Source: Methylomonas fluvii (GTDB taxonomy: Bacteria > Pseudomonadota > Gammaproteobacteria > Methylococcales > Methylomonadaceae). Taken from it: DNA of 64,000 nt. Where the stretch lies: assembly GCF_014850975.1 (NCBI RefSeq), contig NZ_JACXST010000003.1, positions 1,638,055 to 1,702,054 on the forward strand. The letters are read 5' to 3'. Positions 54,117 through 60,979 of this stretch are shown here, one piece after another (the first letter of the stretch is position 1; each line of letters starts with the position of its first letter). Below the pieces are notes generated by a model. It searched no databases. It was given only the letters and a program-made list of their open reading frames with translations, and had not been told where the DNA came from. The position numbers and the translations under genes were made by a program.

Positions 54117-56172
54117 GATTCGCTGCCATCGCCGGCCCGGAATTCACCGAAAAAATAACCCGCGCACAGGTGCCTTGCCCCGGCTCGGATGAAAAACTTA
54201 AGCTTCCGCCTTGGGCGCGCAGCAATGAAGCGCTGATCGCCAAACCCAAGCCGGTGCCGCCATTAGCTTGTTTCGTGGTAAAGAACGGGTCGCAGAGTTG
54301 TTGGATATGTTCGGCGGCAATACCGATGCCTTCGTCTCGCACTTCCACACACAACTGCCGGCCGTCATTCAACAGTTTGGTGGTAACGCTGACGGATTTT
54401 TCCGGGTCAGGGAGCGCTTCCAGGGCATTAATCAACAGATTGACCAGCACCTGTTCCACTTGCTGCGGCTTGCCGCGCAGCTCCGGCAAGCCCTCGGCCA
54501 AATCGGTTTTGAAATGCCGGGTTTTTTGGTCTAGCAAATGCTTCAGTAAAGCTAGCGCCCGCGCCACCACATCGTTAATAGCAAACGATACAGCAGCCTC
54601 ACTGCTGGGCGGGCGGGCATAATGTTTCAGTTCCGCGACTATGCGTTCAATGCGTTTGGCGCCATCCCTGACATCGCGGATCAACACCGCCGCGCTATTG
54701 CGCATTTCGCTGTAAGGCAAGCCGCCTAAGGCAAATTCGCCGGCCGTTTGATAATGCTCTTCCAACACCTCCAGCGCATCGCTCCAAATATCGGCAAGTA
54801 ACCCGGAATTAAACAGAATCAGTTGATTGGGGTTATTGATTTCATGCGCGACGCCGGATACCAAAGTACCCAAGGCCGTCATTTTATTGGCCTGAATCAG
54901 TTGCAGTTCTTGCTGGCGGGCGACCTGTTCCAGTTGCTTGCGGACACTAATGTCGCGGATGATTGCGGTCAAATAGTGCTCGGTCCCGCGCGTCCAACGG
55001 GATAGCGACAATTCGACCGGAAACTCGCTGCTGTCCTGCCTTAAAGCTATCGAATCCAGCATCGGACTAGTAAGTCGATTTATCTCCCCTGCTTCGCGAA
55101 TTTGGTCGAAAAAGTCTGGCGACGGGTTTGCCAGCAATTGCTGAAATGGCTGACCTAGCATCTGGCCTGCCGGAAAGCCAAACATCAGTTGCGCGCCCTG
55201 GTTCCAGGATACGATATTGCCTTGCATGTCCACAGAGACAATCGCCTCATGCGCCGAGTCGGTAATGGCGCGCAGCCGGGCTTCACTTTCCCGTAACCAG
55301 GATTCGGCTTGCAGGCGTTCGTTGGTTTCTTGTTGCAAATTGGCGTGGACCTTTCGCAAAGCCAGCGTGTTCGCCCTGAGCATGACAAATTGATACAGCA
55401 AATACGCCAACAGGATGACGGCGACCAAATACAGCGCCAAACGATAGGCTTCGGCTTGTTGCTCCACGCTGCCACTGTACTGGCGCAGGGCTTGTTGCAA
55501 ATCATCGACCCGGCTGACGATAGGCTGGGCGATGATCTGCCGCAAGAGCGAATCCACTTTGGGCGACACGTCGATAATCAGTCGGCCGTGGGCGATCAGC
55601 ACCCGATAATCATCCGACTGTGCGGCCAGCCCGGCTAGCCGATCAAGCTCCTGCTGAATTTCCACGGCCAATTCCGGCTGCGGGCTGTCCATGAAACTAA
55701 ACATCAAGCGCCATAAATTGCCCAGCTTGGCGGCATCACCGGGCTTTGCGGCGGCCCGCAAGGTTTTACCAATTTCGTCGAAGGACATCACCGAATTGCG
55801 CAGCAAGGCATTATCGGATTTTAGGTATTCGATCTGCCCCAAGCGCTCCTGGACTGTTGCGGTTAACTGGTCCGCTAAATTACCAAGCAATTGCCCCTGC
55901 TCCACCGTTTGCAATTCGGTTTGCAAACTCTGCGACAAGCGCAGCAGCTCCTGACCGGCTTTGGTCAGGGCATCGTAGTTAGCGAGCAGGCCGGCGCGGG
56001 CCAGCAAAATATCGCGCATCAGTTCCGCATCGCGCAATTCGATGATACGCAACGTGCTTTGCAGACGGTTACGCCGCTCCAGTTCCGGGCTGGCGCTTTG
56101 TAGCCAGAGATAGGTCAAGGCCAGCAACAGACCGGCGACGATCAGCCTGGGCTGCCAGGAAATCGCGGTCAT
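54106..56172 (-). CDS. Sensor histidine kinase with DAHL-like and PAS domains
   Basis: A 688-residue membrane kinase. TM1 (LIVAGLLLALTYLWLQ) is followed by an all-helical periplasmic domain of about 220 residues with the RDILLARAGLLANYDAL pattern of DAHL sensor domains, TM2 (LALYLVAVILLAYLLYQFVM), a short coiled coil, and PAS (about 290-410; ITDSAHEAIVSVDMQGNIVS). HisKA has VSGVAHEINNPNQLILFN with the phosphoacceptor His; the ATPase has LVNLLINALEAL, VRDEGIGIAAEH, PFFTTKQANGGTGLGLAIS. The start overlaps the peroxidase stop by four bases and the end overlaps the response regulator, so these three are one operon. The periplasmic signal may relate to the redox work of the peroxidase. Confidence 0.92.
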   Translation of the reverse strand: MTAISWQPRLIVAGLLLALTYLWLQSASPELERRNRLQSTLRIIELRDAELMRDILLARAGLLANYDALTKAGQELLRLSQSLQTELQTVEQGQLLGNLADQLTATVQERLGQIEYLKSDNALLRNSVMSFDEIGKTLRAAAKPGDAAKLGNLWRLMFSFMDSPQPELAVEIQQELDRLAGLAAQSDDYRVLIAHGRLIIDVSPKVDSLLRQIIAQPIVSRVDDLQQALRQYSGSVEQQAEAYRLALYLVAVILLAYLLYQFVMLRANTLALRKVHANLQQETNERLQAESWLRESEARLRAITDSAHEAIVSVDMQGNIVSWNQGAQLMFGFPAGQMLGQPFQQLLANPSPDFFDQIREAGEINRLTSPMLDSIALRQDSSEFPVELSLSRWTRGTEHYLTAIIRDISVRKQLEQVARQQELQLIQANKMTALGTLVSGVAHEINNPNQLILFNSGLLADIWSDALEVLEEHYQTAGEFALGGLPYSEMRNSAAVLIRDVRDGAKRIERIVAELKHYARPPSSEAAVSFAINDVVARALALLKHLLDQKTRHFKTDLAEGLPELRGKPQQVEQVLVNLLINALEALPDPEKSVSVTTKLLNDGRQLCVEVRDEGIGIAAEHIQQLCDPFFTTKQANGGTGLGLAISASLLRAQGGSLSFSSEPGQGTCARVIFSVNSGPAMAANHAM

Positions 56173-57191
56173 GGTTTGGCTGCTTGGCTGGCGACCAAAG
56201 CCTTACCGGCGTATTCCCCGGTCAATGTCTTTAGAAATTTAACGATAGCATCGCGCTGCTTCGCCGCCAGCCGCTTACCCAGTTGATGCTCGGCCATCGT
56301 ATCCACCGCCGCTTCCAAAGTAGCGGCACGGCCATCGTGAAAATAGGGCGCGGTCACAGCGACATTACGCAAGCTGGGCACCCGAAACACGCCTCGGTCT
56401 CTGTCGTTGCCGGTTACGCTGTAGCGCCCCTCGTCTACTGGGCCTTGCTGGCCTTGCGGTGCGCCGAATATGCCGAACTTCTGGAATAGGTTGCCGCCCA
56501 GATTGACGCCCTGATGGCAGGCCACGCAGCCCAGGGCCTTGAACCCATGAAAGCCTTCCTGTTCGTCAGCGTCAAGCGCCGTTGTTTCACCGCGTAGAAA
56601 GCGGTCGAAGCGGGCATTGGGCGTGATCAAACTGCGTTCAAAATGGCTCAAGGCATCGACGACGTTGGCTTTGGTCAATCCGTCCGGGTAGATTCGAGTA
56701 AATGCATCGACATAATCCGGCACCCCGCGCAAACGCTCGAGCAACTCCGGCCATTTGGCGTTCATGATTTTCGGATTAAGCATGACTTTTTCGGTGTGGG
56801 CTTCCAGCGTGGTGACGACCCCATCCCAATTAAAAAAATAGTTGAAGGAGACATTGAACAAGCTGGGGGTATTGCGCAGCCGCGAAATCCCGTCCGCCGC
56901 TTCGGCGCGGACTTTGCCGTCCATGCCACCGCTGTCTAGCGGATGACAACTGGCGCAAGAGCGCTGGCCTTGGTCGGAGAGTTTGGGATCGTGAAATAAG
57001 CGTTGGCCCAACAGCACGCGCGGCGCATCTAAAGCCACCTTGAGCGGCAAGGGCGCCAGCGGTTCCGGGGTTTGCGCCCGCGCGACCATCGTTAAGGCCA
57101 TCCCCATGCCAGCCGCTAAAAAAAGCCCAAACATACTTTTCTGCGTCATGTTTACGTGTGTCAAAGCGTGGTTTACGAATCCGGTCTTCAT
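56169..57191 (-). CDS. Di-haem cytochrome c peroxidase (MauG/CcpA family)
   Basis: A 340-residue periplasmic di-haem peroxidase. It has a long N-terminal signal segment (cleavage near VARAQ, residue 39), then the low-potential domain with CASCH (SCASCHPLDSGGMDGKV) and the second domain with CVACH (KALGCVACHQGVNLGGN). The closing FRVPSLRNVAVTAPYFHDG and TLEAAVDTMAEHQLG are typical of the family. These enzymes reduce hydrogen peroxide, or in MauG-like members oxidise a protein. The start at 57191 is supported by GAGGATAGA; an internal ATG at 57149 has no site. It leads the three-gene operon with a kinase and sigma-54 regulator. Confidence 0.93.
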   Translation of the reverse strand: MKTGFVNHALTHVNMTQKSMFGLFLAAGMGMALTMVARAQTPEPLAPLPLKVALDAPRVLLGQRLFHDPKLSDQGQRSCASCHPLDSGGMDGKVRAEAADGISRLRNTPSLFNVSFNYFFNWDGVVTTLEAHTEKVMLNPKIMNAKWPELLERLRGVPDYVDAFTRIYPDGLTKANVVDALSHFERSLITPNARFDRFLRGETTALDADEQEGFHGFKALGCVACHQGVNLGGNLFQKFGIFGAPQGQQGPVDEGRYSVTGNDRDRGVFRVPSLRNVAVTAPYFHDGRAATLEAAVDTMAEHQLGKRLAAKQRDAIVKFLKTLTGEYAGKALVASQAAKP

Positions 57192-57251
57192 TCTATCCTC
57201 GATTGAAATCGCGGTAAGCCTAAATTTCGCGCTGAATCAACGGCCTTTTGC

Positions 57252-57267
57252 TGCGATCATCGGGCCA
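57252..57267 (-). promoter_or_regulatory. Candidate sigma-54 promoter of the peroxidase operon
   Basis: On the minus strand TGGCCCG-N4-TCGCA differs from the sigma-54 consensus TGGCACG-N4-TTGCA at two positions and keeps the invariant GG and GC with correct spacing. It is about 60 bases before the peroxidase ATG. The operon's own third gene is a sigma-54 activator, so autoregulation is plausible. Confidence 0.5.
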
Positions 57268-57278
57268 GGTTTATTAAC

Positions 57279-57393
57279 CAATGCCTTTATAAGTTAAGGT
57301 TTAACCGTTCACCCTGAGCGTGTCGAAGGGTGAATGGTTAAGCCGATCATGGTTCGACAGGCTCACCACGAACGGCTTAACTTAACGGCATTG
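57279..57393. repeat. Composite palindromic element in the divergent intergenic region
   Basis: The outer arms CAATGCC (57279-57285) and GGCATTG (57387-57393) enclose two internal hairpins: AACCGTTCACCCT paired with AGGGTGAATGGTT (57303-57339), and TTAAGCCG paired with CGGCTTAA (57338-57380). The core sequences (TTCACCCTGAGCGTGTCGAA and GTTCGACAGGCTCACCACGA) are of a kind repeated in many proteobacterial genomes. It lies between two sigma-54-like promoters. The rest of the 498-base intergenic region (57192-57689) holds no gene. Confidence 0.75.
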
Positions 57394-57593
57394 ATTTATA
57401 AGCGCTCCGTCCCCCTGAGACAAAAGTTGCTGAATAAGCCACTCTGTCAACCACCCTCCGCCGCTTAGGGTCCTGCATCGCTGCGCTTGCGAGCACCTTT
57501 GCTGCAACCTTTGTCGCACCCACTCGCCGGCACAAGCGCAGAAAAATCAATCTTAAAGCACTGATTTTAATTATATTTTTATAAAAATCACTC

Positions 57594-57610
57594 TTGGCAC
57601 GCTACTCGCA
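57594..57610 (+). promoter_or_regulatory. Candidate sigma-54 promoter of the PEP-CTERM gene
   Basis: TTGGCACG-N4-TCGCA: the -24 element is perfect and the -12 element has one mismatch (TCGC for TTGC), with the invariant GG and GC correctly spaced. It lies 80 bases before the ATG at 57690. Sigma-54 promoters ahead of PEP-CTERM genes are a known theme (PrsK/PrsR systems). Confidence 0.65.
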
Positions 57611-57689
57611 TTGTTAGAGACAGAAGCTGCCAGCAGTTTCTTTATCCGAGACACATTCTCAGCACTTTAACCGTTTTAGGAGTACCGAT

Positions 57690-58532
57690 ATGCAAACCAA
57701 ATTAATCCCCCTTCTGGCTATGTCCACTTTGTTCGCCGCCAACGCCGACGCCGCAGCCTTCTCGTTCAGCACCGGCGGTCCGGATTACCGAATCGCCACC
57801 GGCGCGCAAGCCGGCGGCACCAGCCAGGAAATAGAATCCGCAGACGACTTCGTGTTGACGCAACACACCCAACTAAACCAAGCCACATTCACCGGTTTAC
57901 TAGCCAACGGCGCCACGCTGGGTGACATCGCCAATGTAAATGTGGAAATCTACCGGGTATTCGGTAAGGATTCGGTAAACCCACCCTCCGGCCGCGTGCC
58001 TACCCGCGTCAACTCACCTTCGGATGTGGCGTTTTTGGGCCGCGAATCGGCCAGCAACTCGTTGAGTTATAGTGTCACTTTACTGAATGGTAACGCTTCG
58101 GCCGGCAATTCGGTAATCAACGGCATTCATCCGCTACCCAACCAAACCACCGGTGGCGAAGGCGCTGTTTCCGGGCAGGAAGTCAGATTTGACATTAATT
58201 TTAACGACGCCATCTCGCTGGCGGCCGACCATTACTTTTTCGTACCGCAGGTGGAATTGAAAAACGGCAATTTCCTCTGGTTGTCTGCGGCCAAACCGAT
58301 AGTCGGCGGCAGCGGTCCGTTCACGCCGGACCTGCAATCCTGGATACGCGACGGCAACCTGGACCCTGACTGGCTGAGAATCGGCACCGACATCGTTGGC
58401 GGCACCACGTTTAACCAAGCCTTCTCGGTATCCGGTGTTTCCGCCGTACCGCTGCCGGCTGCCACCTGGCTGTTTCTAAGCGGCATCCTGGGCGTCATGG
58501 GCTTGGGTAAACGCAAAAAAGCCAGCGTGTAA
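57690..58532 (+). CDS. PEP-CTERM-type exported surface protein (VPLPAA variant)
   Basis: A 280-residue exported protein: signal peptide (ending NADAAA), a Thr/Ser/Asn/Gly-rich beta domain (about 25-250), and a C-terminal sorting signal VPLPAATWLFLSGILGVMGL followed by the basic GKRKKA. This is the proline-variant PEP-CTERM anchor processed by exosortase in exopolysaccharide-producing gram-negative bacteria. No cysteines are seen. AGGAG precedes the ATG. Its promoter looks sigma-54 dependent and a strong terminator follows. The exosortase is not in the window. The function of the mature domain is unknown. Confidence 0.88.
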   Translation: MQTKLIPLLAMSTLFAANADAAAFSFSTGGPDYRIATGAQAGGTSQEIESADDFVLTQHTQLNQATFTGLLANGATLGDIANVNVEIYRVFGKDSVNPPSGRVPTRVNSPSDVAFLGRESASNSLSYSVTLLNGNASAGNSVINGIHPLPNQTTGGEGAVSGQEVRFDINFNDAISLAADHYFFVPQVELKNGNFLWLSAAKPIVGGSGPFTPDLQSWIRDGNLDPDWLRIGTDIVGGTTFNQAFSVSGVSAVPLPAATWLFLSGILGVMGLGKRKKASV

Positions 58533-58556
58533 ATCTTCCAGCGTTCCCTCCTACCT

Positions 58557-58600
58557 GCCATGCCGTTAGCAAGCAATTTGTTGGCGGCATGGCTTTTTTT
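58557..58600 (+). terminator. Rho-independent terminator of the PEP-CTERM gene
   Basis: GCCATGCCG (58557-58565) pairs with CGGCATGGC (58585-58593) and is followed by seven T (58594-58600), 24 bases after the stop. Confidence 0.9.
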
Positions 58601-58644
58601 CTCTAGGACACTAACTCAGCCTTTATTGGCTTGCCACCACGTAA

Positions 58645-58669
58645 AAAAGCCGGCACTGGGCCGGCTTTT
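58645..58669. terminator. Bidirectional terminator
   Basis: AAAAGCCGGC and GCCGGCTTTT form a perfect 10-bp stem with a five-base loop. T-runs flank it on both strands, so it can end the minus-strand peptide gene at 58687 and any read-through from the PEP-CTERM gene. Confidence 0.88.
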
Positions 58670-58686
58670 CTAAGCTTGAGCACTTA

Positions 58687-58902
58687 CTACGCGAAAAAGC
58701 TGATTTCAGCGGGTGGCAACGGTTGCGGATTCAAACTGACCATGGATAGCTTGCTGACCGCGCCATTAAACAAGTCGGGCAGCGGACCAGGTTTTGGCCC
58801 TTTCCAAAAACCGGGGTAAGGCGTTCCGCACCAACCGCCGGATACCTGTTGCAGTTCTTCAGTATTCAGAACCCTAAAATTTTGCGTTAATTGCGTGTTC
58901 AT
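58687..58902 (-). CDS. Double-glycine-leader peptide, candidate RiPP/bacteriocin precursor
   Basis: A 71-residue peptide. The N-terminal 23 residues end in LNTEELQQVSGG, which matches the double-glycine leader consensus (LxxxELxxVxGG) cut by C39-peptidase ABC exporters. The predicted core begins WCGTPYPGFWKGPKPGPLPD, very rich in Pro, Gly and Trp with one Cys, and ends near SLNPQPLPPAEISFFA. NPQPLPP-type motifs recur in small uncharacterised bacterial peptides. A good AGGAG site precedes the ATG and a bidirectional terminator follows. No exporter, maturase or immunity gene is adjacent, so either these are encoded elsewhere or the peptide uses a general exporter. The leader is seen; the product type is inferred. 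Confidence 0.7.
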   Translation of the reverse strand: MNTQLTQNFRVLNTEELQQVSGGWCGTPYPGFWKGPKPGPLPDLFNGAVSKLSMVSLNPQPLPPAEISFFA

Positions 58903-58923
58903 TTAACTGGCTCCTTTGAAATA

Positions 58924-58950
58924 TCAAAAAATCCCACCGAAAAATGGTGG
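58924..58950 (-). promoter_or_regulatory. Attenuator-like hairpin before the leader-peptide gene
   Basis: On the minus strand CCACC (58946-58950) pairs with GGTGG (58934-58938), followed by GATTTTTTG, about 22 bases before the peptide ATG. A stem plus T-run in the leader could act as an attenuator, or could end transcription from further upstream. The stem is short. Confidence 0.4.
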
Positions 58951-59483
58951 TTCCAAACCGCGACTTGAACCGATCGGTGTTTAAGCGAAGCGCTCATCCG
59001 CCTGCCGTTTTGGGCACACCCATTCAAATCGCTGATGCTCTTGGCCAGCTCCTCCCTTTGCTGGCCGGAGCCAAAAAGCAATGCCTATTGCAATCTGACC
59101 GGCGACGACCATTGATCGGTCGGGTCGCAAACCCTTGCTGTTTGCCGGCATAAGCACTTTACAAGCCGCCAGCCCTTACATCTGTGGCAAATTACCGGCA
59201 GCCGGACGCAATAATCCACAGCATCAGCAATGACGCGCATTTAGGTTTTGTTGCGCCATGGCTGGTGTTTAAGTAACAGCGCGTTATTAAGCCGTGCGGA
59301 ATGGATAAGCAGTATTGGCTTATTCGCATTCCAGGGCCTGAATCAATAGCCCAGGTGCATTAAGCCTGATGTTGGCGAACATCTGCCGAACTGACATTCC
59401 TGTCATGAGCCTTTAGTGCGATTGTGCCGATAGTCACAAATTTTAAAATTCAGCTGAATCTTTTAACTTTGGACATCAAAAAC
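58951..59483. other. Intergenic region with palindromes, no gene recognised
   Basis: About 533 bases between two divergent genes. It holds an imperfect hairpin at 59298-59332, a perfect palindrome GATGTT-GGCG-AACATC at 59368-59383 and TGACA-TTCC-TGTCA at 59392-59405, the last two about 100 and 80 bases before the broken PEP-CTERM gene and operator-like. Frames crossing the left part have no ribosome site or family resemblance. Confidence 0.5.
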
Positions 59484-60095
59484 ATGAAACTAAATACTCT
59501 TGTAAAGACCGGTATCGTTGCTGGCCTGCTGGCTATGTCTAACGCAAGCTCCGCAAGCGTTTGGGCCCCCACCAACAGCGACAGCCAATTTGCCAACCTG
59601 TACGCCTTGTTGTTTAACATCCCTACCGGGGAAAAATTTGCCCTGTTTGAAGATACCGCTTCCCTGAGCAGCACCACCGGCGATTTGAATATCACTCCAG
59701 TATAGAGCTTCTTCGATGCGGCAACCGTCACCTTTGCCGCCAGCGGTAACGATGTGGCTGTTAGTACCGCCACCTCGAGTGGTGTGCTTTTGGGTTCCAG
59801 CAATTTTCAATTGGGCTGGTGGTCTCCAAGCGGCTGGGTAACGGAACATTCAAGCAGCGCGATCAGCTTGCTAGGCCAAACCTCTTGGAGCCTGGCTTTT
59901 GTTGACTCCAGTATTCATGGTGCAAATAACGAGCAAAGATTATTTGCTTTTGATATCAAACCCTCTCAAGCAACCACCGATTTCCCAGGTTCAGGCGTTG
60001 CCGCAGTTCCTCTACCTGCTACCGCTTGGTTGATGACCAGCGCTCTTATGGGCATTTTGTACACTGGCCGTCGCAAATCCAGCGTTACTGCATAA
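59484..60095 (+). pseudogene. PEP-CTERM-type gene interrupted by an amber codon
   Basis: One frame from ATG 59484 to 60095 would encode 203 residues but has a TAG at 59703-59705. Before it: signal peptide (ending NASSAS) and VWAPTNSDSQFANLYALLFN. After it the same frame continues SFFDAATVTFAASGNDVAVS and ends with the sorting signal VPLPATAWLMTSALMGILYT and GRRKSS. A single base change (for example TAC or CAG to TAG) explains the break, so it is either a recent nonsense mutation or a case of suppression. The anchor is the same variant type as in the intact gene at 57690, but the mature domain is different. Confidence 0.85.
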
Positions 60096-60105
60096 TACGG
60101 TCAGC

Positions 60106-60141
60106 CTTTACACCCGGCAGCGTTGTCTGCTGGGTGTAAAG
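60106..60141. terminator. Hairpin after the broken PEP-CTERM gene
   Basis: CTTTACACCCGGCAG pairs with CTGCTGGGTGTAAAG with one mismatch, a long stem of about 15 bp, 11 bases after the stop. There is no clear T-run, so it may be a 3'-end processing or stability element. The following 60142-60341 has no supported gene; a 55-codon minus-strand open stretch ending at 60155 looks like decayed coding sequence. Confidence 0.6.
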
Positions 60142-60341
60142 CAATTTAGCGCCGTCAAGCTAAGCACACCAAACAATTTCCCGTTGACCTGGCGGGACCG
60201 AAATCAATCCTCACATCGGCCACATCGGCTTCGCCCAGCACAAACCAGCTCGGCAAACGCCATAGCTGGCACTGCCCATCGGTATAAACGCTCGGAAAAA
60301 TGACTGAAGGCGGCTTTTCTGCTCAGGCGTTGAGCAGAACA

Positions 60342-60731
60342 TCATGGCATGATAGCCCGCTCAACCATCCCATCCGCCAGCTTTTGCTGTAATTGATTAG
60401 CGGCGGCGAGGCGGGCTTTTAGTTGGTCGCAGAGGGCCATCAGTTCATCGACTTTGGCGACGATGCGGTGTTGTTCTGAAAGCGGTGGCAAAGCCATGAC
60501 AAGATTCCGTAATGTTCCCAACGCAACAAAGGGCTGGGCACCACCAACAGCAGAAAACTGCAAATTTACCGCCAAATTCTCCATGTATTTTTTTATGAAA
60601 AACGGAAAGATTAGGTTTCTACTGTAGTATTTGAACAGTGCAACATTCTTTACACTAAATGGGAGCCCATCCTCAACCATTACTTGGTTTCCAATATTTC
60701 CCCCAATCATGGAGAATAGGATGCCAAGCCA
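60342..60731 (-). pseudogene. Truncated type I restriction specificity subunit (hsdS remnant)
   Basis: A fragment of about 130 codons, open back to an in-frame TAG at 60732. It contains the C-terminal end of an HsdS target-recognition domain: GILFSMIGGNIGNQVMVEDG, then ALPPLSEQHRIVAKVDELMA with LCDQLKARLAAANQLQQKL, the conserved helical linker. A complete HsdS has about 400 residues and two such halves, so at least two thirds is missing, and no hsdM or hsdR is present. It is a relic of a type I restriction system at the edge of the helicase region. Confidence 0.85.
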
Positions 60732-60979
60732 CTAAACCAAAACCCGTTTACACAAAATTCAGGACACCCTCCAGCCCACAGCTAGACTATCAAACTTACA
60801 CTCTCACCAAACTTTGGTAGGAGAGCCGTAAGACCAGTATTCCGATCTGCTACCATTGTTAGGGATAGATATAGTTAGTAATCACCGCAAATAAATCTTG
60901 CAGTAACCGCTCCAAGCTCAAGGGAATAAAAACAGCTTATGAACGCAGCCCTACAATCATTGATCTTTAGGAGCGCGCA
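60732..60979. other. Intergenic region between hsdS relic and helicase gene
   Basis: About 248 bases with no recognised gene. The break point of the hsdS relic lies near 60732. No terminal inverted repeat of an insertion element is evident. The right end must carry the promoter of the helicase gene. Confidence 0.4.

Noticed and set aside
58899..59081. 60-codon minus-strand frame just upstream of the leader-peptide gene
   Set aside because: It has no good ribosome site, overlaps the peptide start and the attenuator-like stem, and shows no family resemblance.
59368..59390. Possible sigma-54 promoter (TTGGCG...CTGCC) before the broken PEP-CTERM gene
   Set aside because: The GG and GC dinucleotides are one base too close; the sequence is better explained as the palindrome GATGTT-GGCG-AACATC.
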